From Plumapathes pennacea (taxonomy: Eukaryota > Cnidaria > Anthozoa > Antipatharia > Myriopathidae): DNA of 64,000 nucleotides. The stretch covers positions 15,212,069-15,276,068 of the forward strand of contig OZ038463.1 in the NCBI GenBank assembly GCA_964036295.1, given 5' to 3'. The translations under genes were made by a program, and so were the position numbers. Below are positions 30,335 to 44,200 of this stretch, piece after piece (position 1 is the first letter of the stretch; every line of letters starts with the position of its first letter). Under the pieces are notes generated by a model. That model ran no database searches, was not told the origin of the DNA, and was given only the letters and a program-made list of their open reading frames with translations.

Positions 30335-32239
30335 GTGATGGGAGGTAAACATCTGTTAATCAATCAGCTTTACATGTTGTTCACTGGAGTTCAGCTCTTT
30401 GCAACCCATCTCGATCATATGTCAATCTCCCTCAAACAAGCTGCTTTATTACATTTCTCACACGTAGGTGCCACATCTCCTTAAAATTTCCACCTTGAAA
30501 GAGCTTTAGTTCAAACTTTTTTCTTCAGATAACCACATAACTCACATGACATGAAGATAGCTACAAACAGGTGTATTTAGAGTCAATTTTATGGTAAATA
30601 TTTTAAATCTTGGCTTACCAGTCATCTGCCCCACCCCACCCCAACCCCTGAGGTCTCATCCTTGTCCACAGGCTTTTCTCCCAAGAAATCATGCATCTCC
30701 CACTTACGCAACGCTATTGATATAGTATACATTTCTTCTTAAAAAATTTAAGTACTGTAACTGTAACTTTATATCACATCTAGCAAAAAGATTCGATTGT
30801 TTGGCATAATTTGGCTTCGGTTTTAAATATGTCAGCTTATCAACCAACCTCTACCTATAGTGTCACTCTCATCCCCTGAGAGCTTCTTTCTGCCGATAAA
30901 ATGTTAGCCCTGTTAACCATGGCTAAACTAGTACTAAAGCAAGAGAGAGCCCAACAAACACTTTATTCGGCCATGACTTGATCACGTGACATCAAGCATC
31001 AATCACGTGACATCATAAGCAAAACCCTAACTAAAGGGGAAGTACTATAGTTTCCTTTTACCCAGGCCTTACACAGACCACATAAACCATTTCTCCACTC
31101 TGCACAACAAGTATGATTTTCAGTTAATTGCGCATGACCGTGCAAGTAACTAATTGAGGTTCTTGTTAGGCCATAGACATTTTCAAGCCCACATATACTT
31201 ACGTACACTGCAAAACAGTCCCTTCTTTGTGCTTGGATAACTGAGCAAGCATTAGGTGAATGTGTGTGGCCTGGGTAAAGTGAAATCAGCACACAACTGT
31301 TTGGAGACCCTGATTCTCCCAGGAAAGTGGTAGCTCACTTTCTCCAGACCATAAGTGTTCCCTTGCCTCTGCTTGATTATACTAGTAGTGCAAAAATTGG
31401 ACTGTTTTGCACTTCTACTACTTGTACCCTGCAAAGAGAACCTCCAACCTCTGCATGAGCTAGCATGTGTGAGCCCCATGTGACCAAGCCTGCCATAGCC
31501 TACCATACTATTGGATAATTTTAAAGAACACTGGGCTGATAAAATTTAATACCAAATTGCACATGCATGCCTGAACTTGTATGATCAGTTTTTTATGAAG
31601 GAAAGAAATTGGCTTGATTCATCCAGATGTTTGAAAGAGTGGTTCATGCATTCTCAGCGGAGAAAGTCAAGTTGGTTGGCAGAGCCCTTTCTTCTTTTGA
31701 AGGTGGTTCTGCTTGCAGGGTTCTTCAATACTATCAATAATATTTCTTCTTCCTCGGTTTTGGGTATACACATGGCAATTTTACTTTGCATGGTACCCAT
31801 TAACTGTGTGAGTAAGAGTGATCACCTGCCAAAGTGCTGGGTAATATTTTTTAAAGGAACTGTCTGAGCTTTTGTTCACATCTGGAACATGTTTTAAAAA
31901 ACCTAAGGCTTAACTTGGTTCCAATACAAATAAAAAACAATAAATCAATAGCAAAATAGGTAATCAGCACTCTTAGGCAAAAATAAACTAATAATTTTTC
32001 TCAAAGGAGTTGGATGGATATGGATTACTAATTCTTCTTTTGACTTTCGGGGGCCCAAAAATGGTCAATATCAAAGACTGTGCTTGAGAGGGCCCCTTTA
32101 AGTTTAATAAATGATTTACTTATACAATAATATAACTGAAAACAGAAACATGACATTGCACTACTGGTCTGCAGTCAAATGCAAATTATTTAACATGCTG
32201 GATTTTTTTTAAAAAAGCATTCATCCGATCAACAGTAAT
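30335..32239. other. no gene recognised
   Basis: AT-rich. Two closely spaced atcacgtgacatca motifs lie near 30980-31015. The frames at 30999-31506 and 31577-31867 have no domain. Confidence 0.5.
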
Positions 32240-32404
32240 CAGCGCTCGACATTAACGGTTGGCCACTTGCCCAGGGCAACCAAAACTTTTGGTCGGGCAG
32301 GTAAATTCTGGGCCAGGCAACCAGGAATTATGAAACTTTCTATTGCTTAAAGTCAATCTACAGTCCGAAGGGCAGCCAACCTAAAACCTTAATGTCAAGC
32401 ACTG
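32240..32404. mobile_element. 165-bp MITE, family CAGTGCTCGACATTAA, copy 1
   Basis: Ends cagcgctcgacattaa and the inverted aatgtcaagcactg. The interior ttgcccagggcaaccaaaac and gccaacctaaaacctt match the reverse complement of 43326-43490. CAGTG-type ends resemble hAT-derived MITEs, but no convincing 8-bp duplication is seen. Confidence 0.7.
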
Positions 32405-35323
32405 TTAATTCATATACCAAAGAGCCACTGGGAGTACATCTTTTTGCTTTCTTGCAAGGGAGCAAGATTTATACAGCCTAACTACTATTCCGTGATAAGT
32501 CAAGAAAGTGCAGAAAGTCTGGTTTGGGCCAGCAGTTGTGGTGTTTTATGTGGACTGAAAGAAATACCTCAAAATCTGAGTTGTATCGTGTGCATGTTTA
32601 TTTGTCTGCATAAAACACTACAACCACAGATATTTAGGATTGCTGGTGAAAATGTGAGCAGCAGTTGCAAATATATGGCCCTTAAAAACATTGATGCCAT
32701 GTTTTTTTTTGTTGTTTTTTTCCCCCCTATATTTATCGTTGCCATCCATATGACATACTCCATAGATCACTTATGCTGCTCACATTATTGTTGCAAAGAT
32801 CACTTTTCACCAATATTTTCTAAACTGTTGTACAAAAGGTGATAGTCATGCTTACATTTTTAGAATTTCTGTTTTTACTATTTATTTGGACATGAGAACA
32901 AAGCTAAGGTAAAATATGGCAAGTTCACAAAACTTGTATTTATAATTTTTATGTTTATGTATTATGAATAAAATCAATGTTATGGTGTCCATTTCAACAA
33001 CTCAAAATAGCAGACTTCCATTTAGTGAATTATATGTACTGTAGAGAGGAAATATTTAAATCCAATGGCTGAAATAAAAAGAATAGGACTTGTGTAATAA
33101 AAGTGTGAAGGCCTGTAAAATTGTGAGTTGTGAAAGGCAGGAATACACAACCTTACAGGGATTAGCCAATATTTATGGGCGGGACACAAAAAGTTTTGAG
33201 TCGTTTTTTGTGAGACCAGGTCATCAAAGTTTTGTCTCGGCGGCCCGCGTGGTTCCCTACGCTACTCTCGTGTTCTCCCAACTTAGGAGGGGTGGTCCTC
33301 AAAATTTTGGGTGGAAGTGTGCCGCCCGGGACTGAAAACCCTTACCCTATTTCAGACCAGTTTTCGACTTTCTACCGTTTTTCAGACCAAAATTGGTGCT
33401 TTCGACCATGTATTACTCGGGAACGCGTTATATATTTCTTAATTCTTTGCATTGTGCTGCTTGGCCGAATTGATCCTTACCACTCTGTCCTCGACGAGCT
33501 CTGGTCAGATTGAAGTCATCGCAAACTGCCGCTTTACCTCGGTCTCGACCACTTCAGTTTGGAAGGTTTTCCTTGCAGGCCTTTGCATGATGCTGCTTGA
33601 CCTTGCGGATCCTTACTAATGTCCTTGACGGAGCACTCGAGCTTCTGGTCAATGGAAGTCGCAAACTTCCGCCTCACCACTTAAGTTGGGACAGGTTTTC
33701 CTTTGCTGTGCTTGACCGTAATGCGGATCCTTGCCAATCTGTCCTCGACCCGCAAACTCTTTGATGGCTTCCAAGTTTTCTCGCATAATTCCTCAAAATC
33801 AAGCACCATCTTCCTTTTCCGTTGTGGAAACGTTGCTGTCAAGTTAGTAGCAAATCTTTGAAGTGGTTACCACCACGACATCAAGAGAGTGCTGCGAATT
33901 AATTTTTGAATTGCGCGCAAGGCTACTGTTACAAGGTCCTAAGGAACTCTAGTTCACCAATAAGCCCGGCGTATAATGCGGTTTCATATATAGCCAAAAA
34001 ATCACCAAAAATGCCTGGCATAAAAATAACCCAAGGACAAACATTTCATTAGTTATTTAATCATTGCGCTTTATTGCTCGTTGTTCCAAAAGGATTTTCA
34101 TGCCGTTCAACACAAATAACTGTGAGTTATTTGTCTTACCTGCTCCAAGCTTGTTTCTATTTAATTTACGCATGTTTGCGTATCGCCTTAAATGCGGGGG
34201 CAACAAAATGCTGTTCAAAATTCGTTATGTGAAATCAGGAGGGTAATTTATCCACACGCAAATGTTTGTTCTTTTTAAACAGCTGTGTTGTTACTAAGCT
34301 CAATTTTGATCTCTCTTTTTTATGCTATAGTGAAAAGACTTTGTTGCTTTGAAGAGTATATAATTATCTTCCTTTACCATTTCATTTCGGCCTCTATTTC
34401 CACAAGCAAAAGAACATGCCGAGTCACACTGTATATGATTAATTTATTTAGTTACATAGCAGTTAGGAGACGACCTGATCGGCTTGTAAAGTGTGTTTAC
34501 AGTTGCCACAGCAGATGTAGAAGTACGATAATTGCAGATACCCCCTTCCCCTGGCCGGCATAGAAGAGCAGCCCCGTTTTTCTCAGTGAAGAGTTCTGAC
34601 ACAAATGACGAACAATCAGGCGATGACATGGCGTCAAGTTTACAAAGCCCCTCGCAAAGCTCGGGGAATAATTTGCTTACTGGTTTGTATATGATTTAGG
34701 CCATGTCCACACGGCCACTATCTGTCATCTTTTTTTTCTTTTTTTTTTTTTTCTGCATCCAAATGATAGCACGGTTTTCGATTTGTTTTATCCCGTCCAC
34801 ACGAATTCGGACTAGGAATACACAAACAACTAGCGATTTAGACTTTCGCTTTCTCTGCCCACATTCCTTCATTCTCCCAAGTCAAACAAATTAAAGACCA
34901 GTTTGTGATGTAGTATTATCATTTATTGTATATATATATATTTTTAAATACAGGCGTTTCATCCATAAACTGGTTTATCAGTTTTATTCACATTCATGAC
35001 CATGAAAACTGGTTTCTTCCTGCACTTGCTTTCCCGGCAGCCGGTCCCCCGGCGAAGGATGGTGTTTGCCATTTCGTGGCTGGGCAGACTTTATTTGGCG
35101 GAGGCGGTCCCTTTCTCGTCTGACCGGCGGTTCGAAGTTTCGTCGCCTTCGTAACTGACTACATCGTTTCATTCTAAGCATCTTTTTATATAGCATTATT
35201 TCTCAAGAGAAACTAACAGAATTTAAATCTAATTTTTTTCGTATAGCTCACAAAACAACAACAAAAAATCAATTCACAAGTTGCAAATTGTCTATTCCTT
35301 TTAGTAGCTTTTCTTGGTGACCG
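32405..35323. other. non-coding region with degenerate tandem repeats
   Basis: 33445-33775 holds about 2.5 degenerate copies of a roughly 135-bp unit (gctgcttgaccttgcggatccttac, gaagtcgcaaact and ggttttcctt landmarks). 34697-34815 carries gtccacacg half-repeats around a poly-T tract. No gene was recognised; frames here lack domains. Confidence 0.5.
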
Positions 35324-35641
35324 TCACTTTTTCTTGAAGTTCTCTTTCTTCGGCTCTGGCTGGTTCCCAGGCATCTCAGTTTTTGCCATATTTGGCTCGG
35401 GACTTTCTTTCGGCATTGGGCCTTGCTTGTCCGGCTCGTTATCTCGTAGTCGAAAAAGAACTTCATCTTCATCTCCAAAATCTGGAAAAGCCGAACGGGG
35501 CAATTTGACAGCCACTGAAACAAATTCTCCCGTAGTGACATTGTACTGAAGTTCACTGGCTGGCTGAACCAAAATCAGCCATGGACGGGGCGATGGAATC
35601 GCTGTTCTGTGTCCTTGATCAGACATACCTTTATTAGGCAC
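35324..35641 (-). CDS. hypothetical small protein or exon
   Basis: A 105-residue frame from 35641 (or 100 residues from the internal ATG of MSDQGHRT). It reads like real protein: PRPWLILVQPASELQYNVTT, GEFVSVAVKLPRSAFPDFG and DEDEVLFRLRDNEPDKQGP, followed by a Pro/Lys-rich tail. No family is recognised and no splice or homology support can be given, so it may be a lone frame or the last exon of an unseen gene. Confidence 0.3.
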   Translation of the reverse strand: MPNKGMSDQGHRTAIPSPRPWLILVQPASELQYNVTTGEFVSVAVKLPRSAFPDFGDEDEVLFRLRDNEPDKQGPMPKESPEPNMAKTEMPGNQPEPKKENFKKK

Positions 35642-37925
35642 AACTCCTGGAGTTACGACTATACTTCAAAACGGATACTGTCCCGAAAGATGCCGCTAAT
35701 GCGGTACTGCTGGTTAGACTGTATTTGGCCTTTGTGCCTACCGAGAGCCAATAGCGTCGAGCAGTTATCGACAAATCACTTAGGCCCGGTTCAGACATCG
35801 CTCTTCACACGCGCCGAATTTGCGTTAGGTTCGGCGCATGTGAGAAACAACGTATACACCGAGCCTTAGTGACAGTTTATACGTCTGTGCAGTCGAAGCG
35901 AAGTTAAGTGGTGCCGCATTGGCAACAGTGGCTAGCAACGACGCTCTGACAAACACAACATTTATTTATTAACCATTCACTCTCAAGTTCAAAATGACTG
36001 ATGTTGTGAGAATTTATCAAAAGCCAAGTTATGGTATCCTTACTGTGTGATACATCAGGAAACCTTTTGACAGTTTGTAAACAACAGGCTGACTATATAT
36101 TTTCGGTCCAGTATCTGTTTCCAGGAGTATTCGAAATTTGGTCAGGACACCTTGGTGGCGACAGAGCTCCGTTTCGAAGCGGTATCAATCGAAATAGATT
36201 CACAACGAGAATGGAAATCAGTGAAGAAATCAATGACGGCCAACAGCAGGAGGACTACTCAGCGTTTCTATGGTGAAGAAACGAGTTGAGACAAATCGCC
36301 AGGATGACCAGAAGGTTTGAGGGGATAGAGATGAGGATGCCAAACACGCCCAACAAACACGACAGGACGCAGGGAAGAAGAATATTTGCTACTAATGAAG
36401 AAAGTCTCTTATGGTCGGTAAAAAAGTGAAGCTTTTCAAAAGATAAATAAGATACTCGAGGAAAGAGTTCCGAAAGAGTTACTGGTTTCTTGCGTATACT
36501 TTTTGACATCGCCCCAAGAAGGAAAGCTGGCTGCAACCTCGTTCCCAGGCTCTCTTCTCCCGGCCCCCGAAGAAAGACGCAAAGAGCCTGCGAACGAGGC
36601 TGATTGCGACTGCCAAATAATGGCTGAACAGGCAGATTTCCTCAGGGTTTGCACTTGGCTTCATTTCAAGGCAAAATGGTCTCCATGTTACTATTCAGAG
36701 TAAATTGCACAGTGCGCAACTTTGCAACCAGTTTAAACAACATTCTAAGCGGTGTGTGAAAAACTGGTTGAATTGTCAGAATTAAAACCACAGCCCCACT
36801 TCCTTTGGTTTTTGCCGCGAAACCCAAAATTTAGACGGATGTTGCTGAGCACAGACTTAAATTTTGGCATCAATTAAGCTCCTGGAGACGGTCAAATCAG
36901 CCTCCAGTACCACCTTAATTGCACCATTCTGATTCCAAGTAACTCCACACAGAAATAAGAGCAACAACCACAAGCTGTACACTAACTTTTACAAAAGCCC
37001 TAAAATACAATATTTCAGCAAATAAATGACACATTTTAAGCACCCTGCTACTGGCTTATTAATGTCCTCGGCAAGCAATAAGCATTATTTTTATTCCCTG
37101 AACACACCATTGGGCTGGGTTCTCATATATGAACCTTATTTAGGCACCAAAAAGTGATCAAAGGCAAACTTCTCCTTTCAATACACAGTCAGCTACATGT
37201 GGTTCAGTATGAGAAAAGGTAGGTGAACACCTGCTCAGGTTCAAGCTGTTACTTCTCCTAACACTACTCATACACTTTGTTCAGGCTAGGTTGGGAGAAT
37301 CTGGAGCTGGATCTTTTGGCTTAGCCCTTTCACTCCCAAGCTCAAAATACAGATTCTCCCAGCATTTTTATAAAAAATGTATGAGTGATGTAGTGAGAAC
37401 TGATAGTTTAATCAGCTGTCATCTGAGCAAGGTATCATAAGCCAAGTTCTCCCTACTCCATGATATATCTGCTGAGAGACTGAAAGAGAAAAATGAAGTT
37501 CATCACTCTTGCAAGTGAAAGGGTTGAAGAATCAATTTGTAAAGATATTATGAAAGCAGTGTAAGATATAATAGTTTCCAATATTACAACTTACAGAAAT
37601 AAAATGAAAAATTTGAAGTGCTCTGTAGCTGATATTACTAGTTCTACATTGAGCAGATACAAGTAGATACACTTCCCTATATATGGTAATGGTTTGTGGC
37701 ATAAATACAATGGTGTCATTTTATACAGGACAGGACTGTATCCCAAGGGGGTGGGTATAGTCTGCTACAGTGTAACTTCCCCTCGTGATGTCCTGACATC
37801 TAGTTTGTTAGCCGAAGTAAATGAAAATTATGTTATTGTGAAGAGCTGTTGTACACAGCTCCTCTAATTCCAACAAAATGACTTATCAATGGTAAATTCA
37901 CTAGACCCAATGGCACCTCCAGGCT
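35642..37925. other. 3' flank of the MTG gene; no further gene recognised
   Basis: 35783-35870 is a short fold-back piece (taggcccggttcagac ... accgagccttag). 35965-36055 and 37325-37522 are fragments of the 6538/60727 repeat family. A polyadenylation-like aataaa lies among many AT-rich stretches, and none can be assigned with confidence. Confidence 0.45.
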
Positions 37926-38222
37926 CTACGTGGACGGGGTCTTCATGACGTAATCACTTAAGGACGTGATGGGGTCAGAAGAGGTGGTAGGTGTGGTCAT
38001 TCTTGATGCCGCTGGGCTGGTTGCGCTACTGGAATTCTTGGGTGACCCGACCGAGGTTGCTGGGACTTTTTGTGCATTTTCTTCATTGGCTGCCTGTGCT
38101 TGCTGTCCACAAACATGATGATGATTTTCCCAGTCCTTGTGTTGACAGAATGAGCCACAGTAGCGAGCCACATTGCACCCACTGCATGTTTCAGTTGCCT
38201 TGCGCCCACAGTTCCAGCAACT
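37926..38222 (-). CDS. CBFA2T: MTG terminal exon: MYND zinc finger (NHR4) and tail
   Basis: Acceptor TGATTAG precedes [17 protein letters not shown]. The zinc ligands are all present: C429, C432, C440, C443, C449, C453, H461 and C465. The exon continues as [14 protein letters not shown], almost invariant across animals. A Ser/Thr/Pro-rich tail ends VMKTPST and a TAG at 37926-37928. Confidence 0.96.
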   Translation of the reverse strand, partial: SCWNCGRKATETCSGCNVARYCGSFCQHKDWENHHHVCGQQAQAANEENAQKVPATSVGSPKNSSSATSPAASRMTTPTTSSDPITSLSDYVMKTPST

Positions 38223-41200
38223 CTAATCAGAAACAAGGCAATAGGTTGAGATACAACACAGTGCAGTTCCCTGTACATTATACTAGTAAGCTACTGTTGG
38301 CCTTCATGAGCATGGATGGCTAAACATAGTGCATGCTACTCTTTATTTACCTCTTCTGACATTGATTTGTGTTTTTGCTGCTGTTGTTGTTATTGGGAAC
38401 CAAAGACCGCTTTTAATTTAACATATTTCCAGATGTAAAAACAAAACAAATTGCATTGGCTGCAAGGGCCCTTTTGATAAACTAAAAACAAACAAAGAAG
38501 AGTTGATTCCTGTTTATTTTCTACAGGGTAGATCCAATCCACCTAATCCTTTCTCAGAAATGATTCATCAGATCACTGATCTGTTAATCCAAGTCTGTTT
38601 TTCTCGATTCTAAATTACTTGCTGTTCCTTTGATAAGGAAGTGGATGACACTACCAATGGAAAACCATATTTTGTCCTCGAGCATTCTCGGATGCTATCC
38701 AAATGCTTTATGCCATGTGGAACAGTGCAGAAGGAAAATAGTTGAATTTCTTGAATCCCATTTCTAGATTTGCCATTTCTTTGGCCTTAAAAATCCAGAT
38801 AAACCAGGACCAGAAATCCATCTTAAGGATCACACTCATTTGGAATGTACATGTGGGGACAGACACCAGAGTGAACCAAGAAACAGTAACATAACAGAAG
38901 TCAATAAAGACCCTAACCTCACTAGAGTCACTCTGATGGTTTGTCACACTCAGCGTCTCTTCAGTTGCCTGTCTGCGAGCTTCAAGCACAGCTTTCTCCA
39001 TTTTTGCATGTGCAGTTGCCACAGCTTCATTGGCTTTCTCTTCTGCTGCTCTTACTGCTTTCTGAAGTTCGACTACAGCTTGCCTCTTCACATCACTAAC
39101 AGCCTCCTCAGCACGCCGCTTCACTTCAGCCACACGCTCGTCAGTTTGCTTGATGGTCTTTGACATTAGGTCACCTGGGCAAATTCAAAATAATGCATTC
39201 TAGTCAGCCTCAAGTCTAATATCGCACTTTTATGAGTAGTCTTTTGCTGACACATTTCCTCCCTTTCTCAACTAAAAATAATGTTCAGTAGTCTAGCATT
39301 AATTCCCCTGTAACTTGCAGAACAACAGTTTATTTTAATAGGGGAAGGGAGGGGGGTAATAAACAGTTTTCTCTACTTTCAAAGGACACTTGGCACGTGA
39401 TTTTGTCCAAATTATGTCTCAAAATGCAGGTATTGAAGGGAAAAGTTTTCCTCTAATCTCTCACCTGCTCGTCTTTTCACTTCAGCTTCCGTTTCATCAG
39501 CAGTCTTCCTCACCCAAGTCAACATCTCCTCACGGTCCTGCTGGCAGCGTTGCTGCAGGACAGATACTGCACGCTTTGTTTTATCGACCATACCAATGAT
39601 ACACTGCAACATCTGCATGTGTCAAACAGAATATTACTGTTACAGCACACAAAATGTAAGAAACCTGATAAAAATGTTGCAGTTTATTCACTGGGGGTAA
39701 TTTTTCTCAACTAAATAGCTGCATGTACATAATAAATTTTGGTATTACAGTGAACTCTCTCTAAGGCAGACACCCTCGGAACTAATCATGTGTCACAGAA
39801 GAAACAAGTGAAAATCACATGCTGTTCGCCTTAGAGGTGTCTGTTTAAAGGAATTGACTGCACTCAGCTATGCTATCACTGCCAAAGGTAAAGTTGGCTC
39901 AACCCAAATACTTTCTAAGTCTTGAAACTTACAGTACTTATGTACAGGGTCGAGTGAGCACTCAAATAGCTGTTCCGCAAAGTTTACAAGTTTTGCACTC
40001 TGAAGTACTGTACGATATATTTATTGGACAAAGAGCATTCAGAGGGTTCAATACTTTCTTATCAGTGTCAGTACCTCAAGGGTCAGTACTTCAGTACTTC
40101 TTTGGGTGACAAGGCATTTCATTCTTTTTTTTTTTTTTTTTTTTTTTTTACTGTTCTTTTTCTTTTTCTTCTTCTTTTTCATTCTGGCTGTACTTCAACT
40201 TCCCTTTTACCAAGACTCACTCCTGTTGGCTCACGACACAAAAATGTACCACTCAGGTAATCAATGATTGATGTCAAATTTTTCAGTTTTTGAACATGCT
40301 ACTGTATCAACCCCATATTCAGTATTTACAAACTCATTTCTGATTTCTATTGAAACCCTTGTCGATTTAAATGCCAAAAATTCAATGCCTTTCTTTTATT
40401 TGCTTCAGGAGCCACCATCTTTGAGTGACGTCATAGAGGAGGCCTACCTGGGAATAAGTGTTACAGACACAAGGATGTACAAGCATACCATTATAGTTTT
40501 TCCTTTACTCACCGTGTCTACATGTCTCCAGTCATCACCACCATCATGTTTTCCATCCATGAGCCCTTCAAGCATTGCAGCATCACCATCACGAGAGCTG
40601 CCTGCTGGAGAGGACATTCTGTTGCTCAGAATTATCATAATATTTAATCACAAACTCTTGTGCACTTTGCTGTAACACTTGGTTACCAGAAGATTTTTTA
40701 TCAATTGAGCATCGAGGCTGTGAGTGCACACTGAGTGACGAAAATGTTTGGAAACTAACTTCCAAACTCCACCCTTTCATGGCCAAAAAAATAACAAGCT
40801 CTCCAATACAGTAATTCTATTCAACCCCAAACAACATCCATAACCCCTCTCTTTATCTTTCTTAAGGTGCTTTAAACCTCTAAACCTGGAAGTGTGTCTA
40901 CAGTACAGCAAAGTAAGTACACATAGGTTCCGTCTCGCAAGCTGCCCTGAACAAAATATATCCATAGCATCAGGAGTCACTTTGAACCCAAAAAAGAAAT
41001 CACTCCAGATTTTCCCAGTACCAGACTACTTATAGCTCCAGGGCTATGGATTGAAAAGAAAGGTTTGTCTCTAACCATTCCAGACTGTTCCATGTTTTAC
41101 CTTGAGGCACGATATCCTCCATCCGCAGCTGGCCGGGCTTGTGAAGACTTGTATTATTACCTGCAAAAGAAAGCCTGGTCTTACTTCATGAACATTAATT

Positions 41201-44200
41201 TTGTCAACACAAACACACAGAATTGATAGATCTCACATCCAGAGCCTTCTGATAGCACATGCTTGATAAAACTGAAGATCTCTGGAAAAGATTGATTTTT
41301 AGATGATTATGACTGAATGCAGTGCAATGAAATAAGCTATTTGCAAACTATGAGGACCTTTTTGCAGATAATTATGTTTGTTTTCACTGAGCATGTGCGA
41401 TAAGAAGTTAGGAGGCTCTGGGTACAAAAGCAAACAAAACACAGCTGTGACTAAAATACCAAACTAAGGTAACGTTTCGATAGCCAAACACAAACAAAGC
41501 AAATATGCTACATTTGACTTGTTACTCTGGGCAGTCACTAAGGAATTGTGTGACTTACTAAGGCATGGTCGTTTGGGAATGGGCTTGCTGAGTTCATTCA
41601 TCATCTGCAAGAACAAAGAAGAATTTTAGAGAAAATATAAGTCACCCATGAATGCAAGACAATGAGCAAAAGCAATAATATTGAAATAAACTAACCATTG
41701 TAAGGTCTGGAGCACCATTTTCCTTTGGCCTGCTACAAAATAAAAGACGTGTGAGATACAGTTTTGCTATCAACTGCTGCCCTTTACAGGACTTTAGCAA
41801 CGCAAGTTGCCAGTGAAAGGAAAAATGATTACTTTATTCTGTCTACAAATACAAATCTCTCCCTGTGCGTAAAATTTAAAAATGAATTATTCAGACAATC
41901 AGTCCCAGGAAACAATTCATCTGGGTGATCACTTTCATTGAACCTCAGATCATTATGCCTTGCTTGGTGAAACTCTCAACTCATATGAGGGATACACCTT
42001 GAAGGTTCTGTGGCCGCAATAGTAAGGGTAAACAACAACAGATCTTTGGTAAACAAAGTACAGTAGCTTTTTACAGGAATGTAGCTCTTGTCCATGAATA
42101 CAGGGTGTCTGTGATAGTACTGTATGACGTCCAAAAAGCAAGACTTGTCAGAGTTACATGCTGTCTGTATTGTACATGTTCGAATATGTGCATAAAACAA
42201 AGTTGGTGCTGTTCTTGTTTCCAGTAAACAGAAACCTTCACCATACCTCAGACTATCTGGTGCTTTTCGCTTTCCATTTTCATTCACCTCCACTGAACCT
42301 AGGGGGTCCTCATAATCCAGGGGGGTGGCATTGCGTTCATTCAGCAGTGTCTCATGCTCCTGTAGATAGTTCTGTGGAGTTTGCTTTGCCATCTGTGCAC
42401 ACTGAAGTAGTTCACGCTGTAGTAATGGCAGGTTGGCCTGAAAGAGAACAACCACATAAAAAAAGCCTTACAAACAGTAAAATCAGTCATTATGGTCATT
42501 TTAACACAACCTTAGATGGGTTAGTTGGCACAATAATTGATTACATTAATCAGTTTTGATTAATGACTGCAAACATCTAAACAGGTTTCTCTTGTGCTGT
42601 TTCTCGATGACAAGCATCAAATTACCAGTAGATATTCCATTCATGCTTGATATATTATTTAGAAAATCTTGAACTTTTCAAAACCTGCTGCCTAAATTCA
42701 AGAACTTTTCAGTGCATCGCACAAATTAACAAGCAGTCAAATTCATTTGAGATTCTACAAACCCTGTAAAAAGGCTACAATACATGTACATGCATAAACA
42801 ATAACTATGTGTAATGACCATGTAAGGGTGAGACTGACAAACTGGCCACAAATGCTGTAAAGTACATGTACTGTGTTCCCACCTTTAAAAACGGAATGAC
42901 AAAAGGCCGCAGGGGAAAGTTGGTTGCTTCCTGTAGCTGTGCATGAAACTCTTCAATCGTTATTGCTGAATTCTGTAATCAACACATGATGTACAAAATC
43001 AGTGAGTGACAAAACGATTCACACAGCAATTTTTAACTAAGTAAGACTTAAAGGGGCAATGTCATACGCGTGAGTTTAGTCGAATTTTGAAAACATTTGA
43101 CCAGTGTTTTTTAGTTTGAAATCCAATATGGCGTCCACAACGGTGATGAGTGATCAAGCAGCAGATCCACCAGTGAAACACCATCTTGGATTTCAAACTT
43201 GAAAACACTGGTCAAATGTTTTCAAGATTTGACCAAATGCACACGCATGCTTATCTCATGACACCGCCCCTTTAAGCTAAAGTTGACTTAGTTCGTGCTC
43301 TAGTGTAAGCCAAGTAATGAAAGGCCAGTGCTCGACATTAAGGTTTTAGGTTGGTTGCCCTTCAGACTGTAGATTGACTTCAAGCAATAGAAAGATTCAT
43401 AATTTCTAGTTGCCTGGCCCAGAATTTACCTGCCCAACCAAAAGTTTTGGTTGCCCCGGGCAAGCGGGCAACCGTTAATGTCGAGTGCTGTCAACATTTT
43501 TCTTGGTCACTTTGGTAGTGAAATAGCTACACTGTAACTGGCAAAAGTTGATTCAACTATCAGTTATCACGCCTCACACAGTGGTTGGAAGAACCTGTTA
43601 TCAACCTACCACCAAGTTCATGACTAATCCCCTGACACGTTCCCCAATCTCTGGAGAGATGTCCGACCCAAATTGTTGGAGCGTCGTAAGGAATCGCTTC
43701 AGCTTGCTCAGTTGTCTGGCGCCACAGGCCGGAGGAAGCTGTGACACACTGTTGCCAACACTAGTGGGCGAAACAGGTCCAGTAGGGCTTGGATGAATGC
43801 CATTCACTACAGGTGAGGTAGAGCTTGACAGTGACCGCACATCTGCTACTATGGGAACCGAGGGATTTGAACTGGGCGAAGAGACGGACAATCCTTGAGG
43901 AGGATGTGCAGCTGGGTCGGATGGTGAATCTGGCATACTTGCCTCTCTCAAATCTGGCAAAACAAAATAATGAGACTGGTTAAGGGGCTAAGTGATCTGT
44001 ATTCCTCAGAGTCCCTTCCATCATTCCTATTTCCACTACATCAAAAACTAATATATTATAAATCTAGTATTCATACAGAGACCATATAACAGATGAAGAA
44101 AGTAAGGAAGCAATGCCATACAAAATCATAAAATTCTTACTTTCTGCACTTTTGTCAAAGTATAGTGGTTCCCAAATACTGGCTATAGAATAAATGCTAC

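Noticed and set aside
36255..36536. Minus-strand frame with a hydrophobic stretch (SIPSNLLVILAICLNSFLH) resembling GPCR TM1
   Set aside because: Only one or two helices before a stop, with no DRY, NPxxY or downstream continuation seen. Too weak to call a receptor fragment.
37991..38323. Plus-strand 110-residue frame
   Set aside because: Antisense shadow of the MTG MYND exon, which has strong homology on the minus strand.
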